A DNA stretch of 62,993 nt from Peptococcaceae bacterium BRH_c8a (GTDB lineage Bacteria > Bacillota > Desulfotomaculia > Desulfotomaculales > Desulfallaceae). Below the pieces are notes generated by a model. It saw only the letters and a program-made list of their open reading frames with translations. It made no database searches and was not told the DNA's origin. Below, one piece after another: positions 25,831 through 33,557 of the stretch. Every line of letters starts with the position of its first letter. Position 1 is the first letter of the stretch. The stretch covers positions 1 to 62,993 of the forward strand of contig LADP01000011.1 of assembly GCA_000961575.1 (NCBI GenBank), given 5' to 3'. The position numbers were made by a program, and so were the translations under genes.

Positions 25831-26316
25831 TCATTCCGATAGCTTCCAGTATTTTTCCGACATACCGGTGATGCTTACCTTCATGGGGATATTGATCTGA
25901 ACAGGCGGCGTAAAGGACGGTTTGAATAGGGTAAAGGCATAGCTGTCTGTCATCGTCACAGTAAAGGTATCCCGCAGTTGGATTTTTTGGCTTCCGTCGC
26001 AATACTCCACATTCTCAATGGTCATTTCCGGCGAAAGGCCGGTCTGCTCCTTCCGCCGGTAAAAGACGTCGTAGGCGTTGTTCGATACCTGTCCCTCCAG
26101 CTCAACCACCCGGACAACACGGCGGCACATATGGTTCAAGTTCAAATAGGCGGTAAAGATACTCAGAAAGGACATCACTGTGGCCATGAGCGTAATCACC
26201 ACCAGCGTCTTGATAATCAGCTCGTAATAGGCGCTGCCCTTTCTACCCAAAAGCAGCTTTTTGAAAGGCTGAGGGGGAGAATTTCTCCCCCATATGCCCC
26301 GGTGCTTCCTGTTCAT
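25831..26316 (-). CDS. TadE-like pseudopilin (DUF4320-like)
   Basis: ATG at 26316 with GGGGAGGTG upstream; 161 aa. A long basic leader ends at RKG|SAYYE, then a hydrophobic helix (about residues 32-58). The glycine, followed five residues on by glutamate, is the prepilin peptidase recognition pattern. The soluble part contains LNLNHMCRRVVRVVELEGQV. Similar proteins in clostridial mobile elements are annotated DUF4320. It would be a minor subunit of the Tad pilus. Confidence 0.72.
   Translation of the reverse strand: MNRKHRGIWGRNSPPQPFKKLLLGRKGSAYYELIIKTLVVITLMATVMSFLSIFTAYLNLNHMCRRVVRVVELEGQVSNNAYDVFYRRKEQTGLSPEMTIENVEYCDGSQKIQLRDTFTVTMTDSYAFTLFKPSFTPPVQINIPMKVSITGMSEKYWKLSE
26273..26291. 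other. GGGGAGA hairpin following pilin gene 1
   Basis: Nine-bp perfect arms GGGGGAGAA/TTCTCCCCC around one base. It lies within the first codons of the pseudopilin gene that follows the pilin. Related hairpins follow the other two pilin genes. Confidence 0.55.
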
Positions 26317-26362
26317 CTGCTTGCACCTCCCCTGTGAGTAAATATACCCGGCAATGCTGCCA

Positions 26363-26572
26363 TCAGCTTAATAAGCCGGTGATCTTGGTGACGATGCTGT
26401 TCCAGATGGTGGTGATGGAGCCTTGATACAATGTCATGAACACTGCGCCTACTACCACGACAATCAAGACGACGATAAGCCAGCCGGTCATCTGGTCGCC
26501 GGATTTGTTTGCCAATACGTTCATGGTTTTTAGTCCTGCCATGCGAATTCTGTTTTTTAAAGTTGCCATCAT
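26363..26572 (-). CDS. Flp-type pilin 1, 69 aa
   Basis: ATG at 26572 lies 8 bases after GGAGG; a start at 26587 overlaps that site. After a basic leader (TLKNRIRMAGLKTMNVLANKSG) comes a single long hydrophobic helix DQMTGWLIVVLIVVVVGAVF and a short tail ending KITGLLS. Flp pilins have this size and layout, with cleavage expected after the leader glycine. The usual glutamate at +5 is not present. It is one of three tandem paralogues with almost identical mature regions. Confidence 0.75.
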   Translation of the reverse strand: MMATLKNRIRMAGLKTMNVLANKSGDQMTGWLIVVLIVVVVGAVFMTLYQGSITTIWNSIVTKITGLLS

Positions 26573-26617
26573 AATAAATACCTCCATATCGTTTTTTTAT
26601 CTTGGTTTCATGGGAAA

Positions 26618-26634
26618 GGGGAGCGATGCTCCCC
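26618..26634. other. GGGGAGC hairpin between pilin genes
   Basis: Seven-bp arms GGGGAGC/GCTCCCC with loop GAT, between pilin genes 2 and 1. It could stabilise the transcript end or attenuate read-through; there is no good U-tract, so it is not a classical terminator. Confidence 0.55.
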
Positions 26635-26666
26635 CCGGTGTTTTTGCCTTTCGGTTTTAAATACTG

Positions 26667-26876
26667 TTAACTCAAAAGGCCGGTAATTTTAGTGACGATA
26701 TTGTTCCAGATAGTGGTGATTGAATCCTGATACAGCGTCATAAATACTGCACCCACAACTACCACGATCAGGACAACAATGAGCCAGCCGGTCATTTGGT
26801 CGCCGGACTTGCTTGCAAGAATCTTTCTTGTTTTTAGTCCCATCCTCTGTATTTTGTTTTTTAAAGTAGTCATCAT
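26667..26876 (-). CDS. Flp-type pilin 2, 69 aa
   Basis: ATG at 26876 in the same GGAGGTATTTGTT context as pilin 1; 69 aa. Mature region identical in pattern (SGDQMTGWLIVVLIVVVVG), tail with YQDSITTIWNNIVTKITGLLS. The near identity of the three genes points to tandem duplication with selection on the mature subunit; the leaders differ more. Confidence 0.75.
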   Translation of the reverse strand: MMTTLKNKIQRMGLKTRKILASKSGDQMTGWLIVVLIVVVVGAVFMTLYQDSITTIWNNIVTKITGLLS

Positions 26877-26924
26877 AACAAATACCTCCATATCAGTTTT
26901 TTTGATTTTGGTTCAAAGGAAAAA

Positions 26925-26943
26925 GGGGAGAACGATTCTCCCC
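26925..26943. other. GGGGAGAA hairpin between pilin genes
   Basis: Eight-bp arms GGGGAGAA/TTCTCCCC around CGA, between pilin genes 3 and 2. Same core as the hairpins at 26618 and 26273. Confidence 0.55.
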
Positions 26944-26977
26944 CCTGTTGCCGTAGCCTTTTCGGCTGCAAGTATTG

Positions 26978-27229
26978 TTAGCTCAAAAGGCTGGTGATTT
27001 TGGTAACGATGCTGTTCCAGATGCTGGTGATGGAACCCTGGTACAGTGTCATGAATACAGCGCCCACTACGACGACAACCAGCACGACAATGAGCCAGCC
27101 GGTCATCTGGTCGCCGGACTCGCTTTTTAGAAGTCCTCTGGCACTTGAAAGAGTGTTGGCGATTCTTTTCTTTATGGTATTTTCTCTCCTTTCTCCGGTG
27201 ATTTGGATTGCGGTTGTTTTGTTTTTCAT
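26978..27229 (-). CDS. Flp-type pilin 3, 83 aa
   Basis: ATG at 27229 with AGGAGGTATGACCG; 83 aa. The leader is longer than in pilins 1 and 2 (KNKTTAIQITGERRENTIKK...LLKSESG), but the mature region is almost the same (DQMTGWLIVVLVVVVVG). First pilin gene transcribed after tadC, so probably strongly expressed. Three subunits may form a mixed filament or be dosage copies. Confidence 0.75.
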   Translation of the reverse strand: MKNKTTAIQITGERRENTIKKRIANTLSSARGLLKSESGDQMTGWLIVVLVVVVVGAVFMTLYQGSITSIWNSIVTKITSLLS

Positions 27230-27281
27230 CGGTCATACCTCCTGAAAATGTATTTTGAAAAAGGGTTGCCCCGTTTTCACA

Positions 27282-28187
27282 TTAAAAAAGGCCCCCCATT
27301 GACCTGATTAGGTGGGAGCCGATAACGTAGAGCAAGGTGGCCAGGGTTACAGCCACCAATGGGATGGACGCTATTTTGATTTTGCCGGGCAGCTTATTCA
27401 GCTTTTTCTTTAAGGCTTCCTTAGCTTTGACGTCCATATCTCGGGCAAGATAGGCCAGCGCTTCGCCCTGATGCTCGCCTCGGTACAGTCCGATAAGGGC
27501 ATTGACCAAAAAGGACACGTCCGTAAGACCGATGCGTTCATTGAAATTCCGAAGGGCTGTTTCAATATTCTTGGCCTTCATCTCCATGACCAAAACCGAA
27601 ACATCGTAGCGGAACACATCGCTTGCAACCATTAGGTAATCCTCGAATATCTGGATCAAATCCACCTGTACGACTGTTTTTTGGCTGCCTTCCCGGATAT
27701 CGTCCAGCTTATACAGGATGGAACGGACAAAGCTTGGAAGTTCCGCTTCGATAAATGCCTTTTTCGTTTTTAGTTTATCTTTAAAGTCCGTCGTAAAATG
27801 GAAATAGATCACAATGGAAAAAATGAGAATGACGGGCACAATGCTTTTTGCCCCGACTGCCAAAAGCGGAACCAGGAGCAGAAGGGTGAAGGAAGCGCAG
27901 ATAAGTGCCCTGGCTCGATATTCCCTGGGTGTGAGGTCAATCCCTCCGCGTCTTAGCGTGGACGCCAGCTTCGCTTCCCTTGCTGGATCAAGCCTGATCC
28001 ATCGGGATACCGGCTTGACAAGGGGCATGACAAAGCGGTTTAACAGCCTTTGGCCCGTTTTCTCCTTTTCGGTTTGCAGATTTTTGATATTTTTCTTCAT
28101 GCTCAGCTTCGGAATTTTAAGCAGTTGCCGGCAAATTAAAAATCCTGCTGCAGTCAGCAGGACAAAGACGATGAGCTGATAAAACAA
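27282..28187 (-). CDS. tadC: TadC-like inner-membrane pilus assembly protein
   Basis: TTG at 28187 with GGAGG 7 bases upstream; 301 aa. Type II secretion F-domain protein: one N-terminal helix, a paired hydrophobic region near residues 92-128 and two C-terminal helices (about 265-295). The cytoplasmic domain contains EAELPSFVRSILYKL and LVNALIGLYRGEHQGEALAYL. With TadB it forms the membrane platform on which CpaF/TadA drives pilin assembly. Confidence 0.85.
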   Translation of the reverse strand: MFYQLIVFVLLTAAGFLICRQLLKIPKLSMKKNIKNLQTEKEKTGQRLLNRFVMPLVKPVSRWIRLDPAREAKLASTLRRGGIDLTPREYRARALICASFTLLLLVPLLAVGAKSIVPVILIFSIVIYFHFTTDFKDKLKTKKAFIEAELPSFVRSILYKLDDIREGSQKTVVQVDLIQIFEDYLMVASDVFRYDVSVLVMEMKAKNIETALRNFNERIGLTDVSFLVNALIGLYRGEHQGEALAYLARDMDVKAKEALKKKLNKLPGKIKIASIPLVAVTLATLLYVIGSHLIRSMGGLF

Positions 28188-28198
28188 CTTGGAACCTC

Positions 28199-29110
28199 CT
28201 ATCTGTTAACAGGTTTGGTAATCTTCATCACATAAAATGCCGTCGCCAGGGCGGTCAGCAGCATAATAACAATCAGCAGCTTGCCGATGGTGGTTTGGGT
28301 CAGGATGGAAAACCAATCTGCGTTGGAAAAGCGCATCATGGGGATGACACTGAGCATTAATCCCACCGTCATCAGGTAATCGCGCCAGACTCGGACCATC
28401 ATGCCATCGCTTTCGATCTGCATGGACTTTGCGTCGTTCATGGCTTTGATGATGGGAAACAAAGCAAATTTCAACCGCCGGTCGTGATAGCAGAGGATGA
28501 GCATTTTTGCCCACTCGGCAAAATATCGGTTTTTGATCTTTGCCGCCAGACGGTACAATCCGTGTTCTACATTCGGGTTGATGAGCTTGATTTCCGATAC
28601 AAATTCGTCAAAGGCCGTCGGACTTCTCAGGTGAGCCGGGATGTACCGGTTTTTTTCTTCCACATAAGTTTCCACGGCTTTGATGATGTCGTCACACCCT
28701 GCATAGGCATTGGTGATAATAGACATGGTGTTTTCCAGCCCCTCGATTTCCTCCCGCGCGGCTGTGGCGCTTTTTACGGTCAGGTAGAAGAAGGGGGCAG
28801 GGGTCAGGCATACCGACATTACTGCCGCCAGCTCGACACTGTTAAACAGCATAAGCCCGGCCAAAAATCCGCCTGCTACTGACGCGCCTGTCATAACTAA
28901 ATATTTCTTTTGAGTACATCCGGTTTGCCTGAACAGGGTTTGAAACCGGATGGCAATCCGCTCGGTGATTTTCAGCTTTGCCCCCGCCAGGTATAGACGT
29001 CGTTTTTTTAGCAGGTTCTGCTCTGTTGTAAAGGGGTTCAGTCCCAACAGGAGGAAAAGTGACACGCTGATGAGAGCAAATACCAGGATAAGGGATATTT
29101 GAATGCTCAT
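28199..29110 (-). CDS. tadB: TadB-like inner-membrane pilus assembly protein
   Basis: ATG at 29110 with AAGGAGG upstream; 303 aa. F-domain protein with an N-terminal helix (about 5-25), a central membrane pair (about 75-112) and C-terminal helices (about 245-297). The cytoplasmic segment REEIEGLENTMSIITNAYAGCDDIIKAVETYVEEK fits T2SSF domains. It lies between cpaF and tadC, the canonical tad order. Confidence 0.85.
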   Translation of the reverse strand: MSIQISLILVFALISVSLFLLLGLNPFTTEQNLLKKRRLYLAGAKLKITERIAIRFQTLFRQTGCTQKKYLVMTGASVAGGFLAGLMLFNSVELAAVMSVCLTPAPFFYLTVKSATAAREEIEGLENTMSIITNAYAGCDDIIKAVETYVEEKNRYIPAHLRSPTAFDEFVSEIKLINPNVEHGLYRLAAKIKNRYFAEWAKMLILCYHDRRLKFALFPIIKAMNDAKSMQIESDGMMVRVWRDYLMTVGLMLSVIPMMRFSNADWFSILTQTTIGKLLIVIMLLTALATAFYVMKITKPVNR

Positions 29111-29112
29111 TT

Positions 29113-30516
29113 CTAACCTCCTTCCGGTCTGTACCCGCTACCCGCAAAACGGCGGATTTCTGTCAGCTCAACGCCATTGACCAGCAAGCGTTCGGCAAGA
29201 GCGTAAGAAATGTTTTCCATACGCCGGTGGTTTCCTATGACCTTTGTAATCCTTCCGGTTTCGTCCTTTTCATAGTGGTCTACCACGAATTTAAAAAGGG
29301 TGCTGCCGGTGACCTCACCGTCCTTTACTCCCGTGGCTTCAAAGATTTCCATGTATTTGCGGGATTTGTCGGGGAGCTGCATTTTGAAAAGCATAATGGG
29401 AAAGGCTTCCACGATGTTTTTCAAGAGCCTTTCCTCCGACAGGGAGGTCCCGGCTTCCAGGCACATGGTCAGGATTCTGTCATAAGCGGATCTAGCGCTG
29501 TTGGCGTGCAGTGTACTGACGATGGTGTGCCCCGTCCGTCCAGCTTCCTGCACCGTTAAGGCTTCTTTTCCTCTCATTTCGGCGGGAACAAGAACGGTGG
29601 GATGAAGCCGCAGGGAGAGCTTCAACAAATCCAGCATGGTGACGGGGTTGGGTTCTTCCTTTGTGAGAAGGTGAATTACGTCGTTTACCATCACATCGTT
29701 ATCATCAAACTGCGCCAGGGTCAATTCACGGGTATCTTCAATTGTAATTATCCTTTTGTCCTTTGAGATGCAGCTCAAAATATATCCCATGTCAGAGGTT
29801 TTTCCGCTGCCGGTGGCTCCGGCAATGGCCACCGATATGCCGTTATTGACGCAGAGCGTAAGCAGGTCTAATTCCTCCGGCGTGGCTGTTTCCCAGCCAA
29901 TGAGGTTTTCCCTTGTGATGTAGGACGGCTTTTGCTTTCTGACCGAAGCGATGGCTCCGGCATCGGGATCGACACAGGGCTCAATGGCTCCCGACATGCG
30001 GATGCCCCGTGCGATAAAGCTGTCTCCGATGGGCTTGCTGCCGTCCAATATAACATTCCCGAAGCGGCTCATTTTTTTGGCGATGTTGGCGCAAGCCTCC
30101 GGGCTGGCAAAGGTGTTTGACAGCCGCACCTTTTTGTCCTTGTACAGCACCCAGATGCCGTTATAGCCGTTAACGTTGACTTCCTCCACGTCACTGTCCT
30201 GGAGGTAGGGGGATAAAAGCCCCAAGCCGGCCATATCATCGTAGATCATATCCACCAACTCGGAAATGTTCTGAATGCCCTTTGCCACCATATGCTCACT
30301 GTTCAGGTAGCGCATGATCAGGTCCTTGAGCTTGCCCTCGGCTTCTTCCGAATACAGCACCTGTGCCAGTTCTGCGGAATGGTTCTTGGCTATGATCCGT
30401 TGCAGCTTATCCAGAATTTCGCCGTAATCCTGGGCTTCCAAATTGCTTTCTCCGCTGTCGGAGCGCCGCTTGTTGGCCCGGTAAATCAGGTCGTTGACGG
30501 AAAACCTGTTGTTCAC
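29113..30516 (-). CDS. cpaF: CpaF/TadA secretion ATPase
   Basis: GTG at 30516 overlaps the stop of tadZ (GTGA); 467 aa. Hexameric GSPII_E-type motor that powers pilus assembly. Seen: N-terminal helical domain (residues 1-90), DDMAGLGLLSPYLQDSDVEEVNVNG, Walker A AGATGSGKTSDMG near 232, Asp box, Walker B-like region MLDLLKLSLRLHP...VPAEMRGKEA, and His box GRTGHTIVSTLHANSA. All expected motifs are present, so it is probably active. Confidence 0.92.
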   Translation of the reverse strand: MNNRFSVNDLIYRANKRRSDSGESNLEAQDYGEILDKLQRIIAKNHSAELAQVLYSEEAEGKLKDLIMRYLNSEHMVAKGIQNISELVDMIYDDMAGLGLLSPYLQDSDVEEVNVNGYNGIWVLYKDKKVRLSNTFASPEACANIAKKMSRFGNVILDGSKPIGDSFIARGIRMSGAIEPCVDPDAGAIASVRKQKPSYITRENLIGWETATPEELDLLTLCVNNGISVAIAGATGSGKTSDMGYILSCISKDKRIITIEDTRELTLAQFDDNDVMVNDVIHLLTKEEPNPVTMLDLLKLSLRLHPTVLVPAEMRGKEALTVQEAGRTGHTIVSTLHANSARSAYDRILTMCLEAGTSLSEERLLKNIVEAFPIMLFKMQLPDKSRKYMEIFEATGVKDGEVTGSTLFKFVVDHYEKDETGRITKVIGNHRRMENISYALAERLLVNGVELTEIRRFAGSGYRPEGG

Positions 30517-31250
30517 GATGCTTCACCTCCGCAGATTCCCTTTGCTATTTGCTCCAGTACCTTGCCGTAGCGCTTGCATGTTCTGTCTTGAAAGAAATAG
30601 ATAGGCGTCCCGGCGTTTTCCAGTTCACCTGCCCGTTTTATATAGGGCAGCTCATAGGCAAAAGGAAGTTCCGTCATGCTTCGATAGGTCTTGTCATCAA
30701 ACTCGCCATTGGGGAGCTGTAGGATATGGGTCTGCTTGTCGGCAATATGCAGCTCCCGTACAAAATCCGAAATGCCATCATGCCACATTTGCGCCGCCAC
30801 GGACGGCTTATGCAGGGTATATATCCTTTCGGCCAGCCACAATCCCACGCCAGATACCGGATTGGTCACCTCTGCGGCTCCATCCACGATGAGAATATCA
30901 AAAACCAGGGATGCGGCATTCATCATCCGTTCCGCTTCCCGGAGGGTAACGGCATCGCAGAGAAGCCCGGTATAGTGGGTGGGTGCGGACAGGAAAAACA
31001 AATTTTTTATTTCCCCGTATTCCGTAAATTTCTCTCCGATGTTGGGATTATCCTCATTCAAAGCCTGAAACAGTCCCTTTTTGGGGGGAATGCTCTGACC
31101 GAAAAAGATTTGCAGATCTCCGCAGGTCAAATTGGAGGATACAAGGCCCACCAGACGATCACGGGTGGAAAGGGCGCAGGCCAGATTCACTGCAAAGGTG
31201 GTTTTCCCGCTATTGCTTCCTCCCCAAACGGCAATGATTTTACCGCTCAT
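30513..31250 (-). CDS. tadZ: TadZ/CpaE-like MinD/ParA ATPase
   Basis: ATG at 31250 after GGGGTGCAAGCC, overlapping cpaB by 11 bp; 245 aa. Deviant Walker A WGGSNSGKTTFAVNLA at about residues 9-23 resembles ParA/MinD-type KGGxGKT, but the first lysine is replaced. Later: LVFDILIVDGAAEVTNPVSG. TadZ/CpaE proteins place the pilus machine at a cell pole. The truncated receiver domain of Caulobacter CpaE is absent, as in TadZ. Confidence 0.8.
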   Translation of the reverse strand: MSGKIIAVWGGSNSGKTTFAVNLACALSTRDRLVGLVSSNLTCGDLQIFFGQSIPPKKGLFQALNEDNPNIGEKFTEYGEIKNLFFLSAPTHYTGLLCDAVTLREAERMMNAASLVFDILIVDGAAEVTNPVSGVGLWLAERIYTLHKPSVAAQMWHDGISDFVRELHIADKQTHILQLPNGEFDDKTYRSMTELPFAYELPYIKRAGELENAGTPIYFFQDRTCKRYGKVLEQIAKGICGGEAS

Positions 31251-31950
31251 GGCTTGCACCCCTTTTCTCAAAGATTAGATGCAATTTTCCCGTATATTCG
31301 GCTTCGATGAGCTTTGTGGCCTGGGCTTCGGTGGCAACTAGGGTTACGGCTTTAGGTACTGGGTCACCGGAGGATGACTGGCCTTCCGCTTGTTGCTCCC
31401 GGACTTGAGTAGTGCTTTGTGTACGGGCATTTTCCACACTGTAAACCTCCAGTCCTTTCAGTTCGGGATACAGGATTACCTGTGGAGAGGCGCTTTGACC
31501 GTCCGATGCCTTAGTTATAAACACGGCCACTGTCACGATATCACCGCTTTGCAAATGGGAGGAAAGCCCTGCAGCGATGCTTGGTACGCTGATGGTGATA
31601 AGGCGCTGATTGTTTTTGGCTATATGGTCTAGCTTTTCATCGGCAAGATATTCGCCGAGCTTTTTTTGGGAAAAATAGTCCTCCTTGAAAATGTCGGTCT
31701 GTGCGATTTTACCGACAATTTGGGACTTGTCGTTGATGACACCTTCCGGCAGGCCGAGTTTTCCAACCTCCATCTGTACAAGGTGTTTATCCTCTATCCT
31801 GGTTCCTGACGGGATGTCCTGCGTCGCCCGCAGAACCATGACGGTTGCGTCCTTATTCTCGTAAAACCTTGGCAGAAGCACAAAGGAAACGGCTGCTGCC
31901 ACAATGATGCAGAGGGCGCTTAGAAATATCCGGTTTTTCAATATCTTCAA
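31240..31950 (-). CDS. cpaB: CpaB/RcpC-like SAF-domain protein
   Basis: TTG at 31950 is about 10 bases after GAAGGAGG; 236 aa. N-terminal membrane anchor (ILKNRIFLSALCIIVAAAVSF), then a SAF domain MVLRATQDIPSGTRIEDKHLVQMEVG (about residues 38-63) and LQSGDIVTVAVFI. In tad systems this class of protein binds peptidoglycan or forms a periplasmic/wall collar for the pilus. First gene of the operon, directly after a terminator. The first 30 bases survive in the deleted copy near 44271. Confidence 0.82.
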   Translation of the reverse strand: MKILKNRIFLSALCIIVAAAVSFVLLPRFYENKDATVMVLRATQDIPSGTRIEDKHLVQMEVGKLGLPEGVINDKSQIVGKIAQTDIFKEDYFSQKKLGEYLADEKLDHIAKNNQRLITISVPSIAAGLSSHLQSGDIVTVAVFITKASDGQSASPQVILYPELKGLEVYSVENARTQSTTQVREQQAEGQSSSGDPVPKAVTLVATEAQATKLIEAEYTGKLHLIFEKRGASHER

Positions 31951-31982
31951 ACTCTTTTTGCCTCCTTCCGTTGTGATGAATT

Positions 31983-32011
31983 AAAAAGCTCCCTATGTTT
32001 TCACAGAGAGC
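31983..32011 (-). terminator. Rho-independent terminator before the pilus operon
   Basis: Reading the minus strand: 10-bp stem GCTCTCTGTG/CATAGGGAGC with an AAAA loop, then TTTTTAA. A homologous terminator is at 44207-44237. It separates the par module from cpaB, so the pilus genes depend on read-through or a very short promoter. Confidence 0.8.
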
Positions 32012-32015
32012 ACCA

Positions 32016-32174
32016 TTACTGGCCGAAAAAGAAAAGAGAGTGGTTTTCCTGCTTTTCGTTTTTCCTCCTTGCAGCAGGCTCATTACTTTCCTCCCTTACT
32101 GTTTTGTGGCTGATATGGATTCGCCGGATCAGGGTACGGAAGGTTTTGGGTTTCTTTTGTGTTGTTTGTTTCAT
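32016..32174 (-). CDS. Small basic conserved protein, 52 aa (copy 1)
   Basis: ATG at 32174, 6 bases after AAAGGAG. Product MKQTTQKKPKTFRTLIRRIH...NEKQENHSLFFFGQ, highly basic, possibly nucleic-acid binding. The copy at 44051 keeps the start, ribosome-binding site and most residues, so the frame is real. It stops just before the terminator. Confidence 0.6.
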   Translation of the reverse strand: MKQTTQKKPKTFRTLIRRIHISHKTVREESNEPAARRKNEKQENHSLFFFGQ

Positions 32175-32350
32175 AAAGGGCTCCTTTCTACATGAATTTC
32201 ACGGTATTACCAGCCGAAAGACAGATATATTTCTTTTTCGGCTGGTAAAATTTTAGGGGAGGGGTGTGGGGAGGGGGAAACCGCAAAGCCGCTGCGCGAC
32301 ACCTACAAGCAAAAGGACAGACTACCCCCCTGGTGTAAAATATTTGCCTG
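32175..32350 (-). ncRNA. Conserved intergenic element with G-quadruplex motif and stem-loop (copy 1)
   Basis: This stretch between the Cys-rich gene and the 52-aa gene is strongly conserved with 43885-44050. It contains, on the plus strand at 32256-32277, four runs of at least four G (G4-N-G4-N3-G4-N-G5). On the minus strand it has a stem-loop with 11-bp arms ACCAGCCGAAA/TTTCGGCTGGT just before the 52-aa gene. A one-base indel between the copies breaks any shared reading frame, which favours an RNA or DNA structural element over a protein. Function unknown. Confidence 0.45.
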
Positions 32351-32527
32351 CTAATCATCAGGGATGACACATTTTTCTTTGCTGCATTTTCCACTATGCT
32401 TGTCAAAGTATCGGCATTGCTTACAATCCTCATCCCTCACTGGTTTTGCAGAAAACTCATGGTCATGCTTCGGTTTTTCCTGCATTATGCGCTCGTATGC
32501 GCGCAGCCGCCCTTCTGTAAAGTACAT
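32351..32527 (-). CDS. Cys-rich small protein, 58 aa (copy 1)
   Basis: ATG at 32527 after AAAGGAGGTG. The C-terminal half has CKQCRYFDKHSGKCSKEKC, a four-cysteine cluster suggesting a zinc knuckle. It lies 85 bp after parB in the same direction. The copy at 43699 has lost the first cysteine pair's second position (CKNY for CKQC) but keeps the last two. It may be a small regulator of the maintenance module. Confidence 0.65.
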   Translation of the reverse strand: MYFTEGRLRAYERIMQEKPKHDHEFSAKPVRDEDCKQCRYFDKHSGKCSKEKCVIPDD

Positions 32528-32612
32528 GGAAGCACCTCCTTTCAAAAAGGGCATAAAAAAAACGTCCTCATTCATGAGAACGAATTGGCATGTGTCACGA
32601 TCATATTGTGTT

Positions 32613-33557
32613 TTATCGTTCCTGCTCCCGCTGCCGCTTCTTATACCAGCTTTCCAGCAGCTGGACAATTAAGTCCTCCTTTTGCTTCTCGGTAAAGTTC
32701 TTAGGGAAAAAGCGGTCGATGCGTTCACGCTGGATATTGAGTTTTTCTTTTTGATTGGGCTTTTCCTCGGTAAGAATGGAAAAGATGACATCTACACTTA
32801 GCCTGCCGTCCTGACTGAGCTTTTTTATCCTTTGCGCCTGTGCCAAAGAAGGGGTGCAGTCCTCCGACTGCATGGTGTTATATAGGGCCTGCTGTTCCTT
32901 TTCGGTTAAGTATGAAAGCTCCACAGCAGGATTAAAGGCAATTTGTTTTTCGTCCACCATTTCAAGAAGTGACGGTGTAAGTTCAGTTAGGCGGATATAT
33001 CGTTGTATTTGATTTCTGCTTTCACCAACTTGCTCGCCTAAAATCTCAACGGAATACTTTCCCTTTAAATCCTGCCCAACTTGGGTAGAATTTTCTTTAC
33101 TTGGCCTACCTGCCTGACGTTTCATGGCTTCCAGCTTCATTTTATAGGCAAAGGCTTTTTCGCTCGCCAGTATGCTTTCCCGTTGTAGATTGCTGTCAAC
33201 CATGATAATTGTGGCGGCATCGTCGTCTAATTCACGGACAATACAGGGCATTGTTTCCTTGCCTGCAAGCTCGCTTGCCTTTTTGCGACGGTGTCCGGCA
33301 ACCATTTCATAGCCACCATCCGGTTTCAGTCGCACAAGGCCGGGAACTAAAACACCGTACTGTTTTACGCTGTCGGCCATTTCCAGCATGGCTTCATCCG
33401 CTTTCACTTTAAAAGGATGGTTGGGAAAATCGCTGATTTCCGACAGGGGAATATCCAGCACCTTTTCTCGCTGACTATCTGCGCGGCTTTCCTCCGTGGA
33501 AAACAGTTCATCTACCGAGGTCAGCTTGATGCTGTCTCTTGCGCTGCTTTTCGCCAA
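32613..33557 (-). CDS. parB: ParB-like partition protein (copy 1)
   Basis: TTG at 33557 after AAAGGAGGTG, overlapping parA by 50 bp; 314 aa. The ParB/RepB/Spo0J nuclease-like domain spans about residues 35-130 with IPLSEISDFPNHPFKV and the box GYEMVAGHRRKKASELAG (CTP-binding GxRR-type motif). The central helix-turn-helix region is about 150-200 and a basic C-terminus follows. It differs from the second copy mainly at 150-200. With ParA it should stabilise the excised circular element. Confidence 0.9.
   Translation of the reverse strand: MAKSSARDSIKLTSVDELFSTEESRADSQREKVLDIPLSEISDFPNHPFKVKADEAMLEMADSVKQYGVLVPGLVRLKPDGGYEMVAGHRRKKASELAGKETMPCIVRELDDDAATIIMVDSNLQRESILASEKAFAYKMKLEAMKRQAGRPSKENSTQVGQDLKGKYSVEILGEQVGESRNQIQRYIRLTELTPSLLEMVDEKQIAFNPAVELSYLTEKEQQALYNTMQSEDCTPSLAQAQRIKKLSQDGRLSVDVIFSILTEEKPNQKEKLNIQRERIDRFFPKNFTEKQKEDLIVQLLESWYKKRQREQER

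Noticed and set aside
31853-32083. 76-aa minus-strand ORF with a fair ribosome-binding site (starting MSLLQGGKTKSR).
   Set aside because: It reads through the terminator hairpin and into the cpaB start; the similar ORF in copy 2 diverges and ends early, so it is probably a shadow.
32188-32433. ORF through the conserved intergenic element (…CPFACRCRAAALRFPPPHTPP…), similar in both copies.
   Set aside because: A one-base indel between the copies changes the frame after this stretch, there is no ribosome-binding site, and the DNA itself (G-runs, stem-loop) explains the conservation better.
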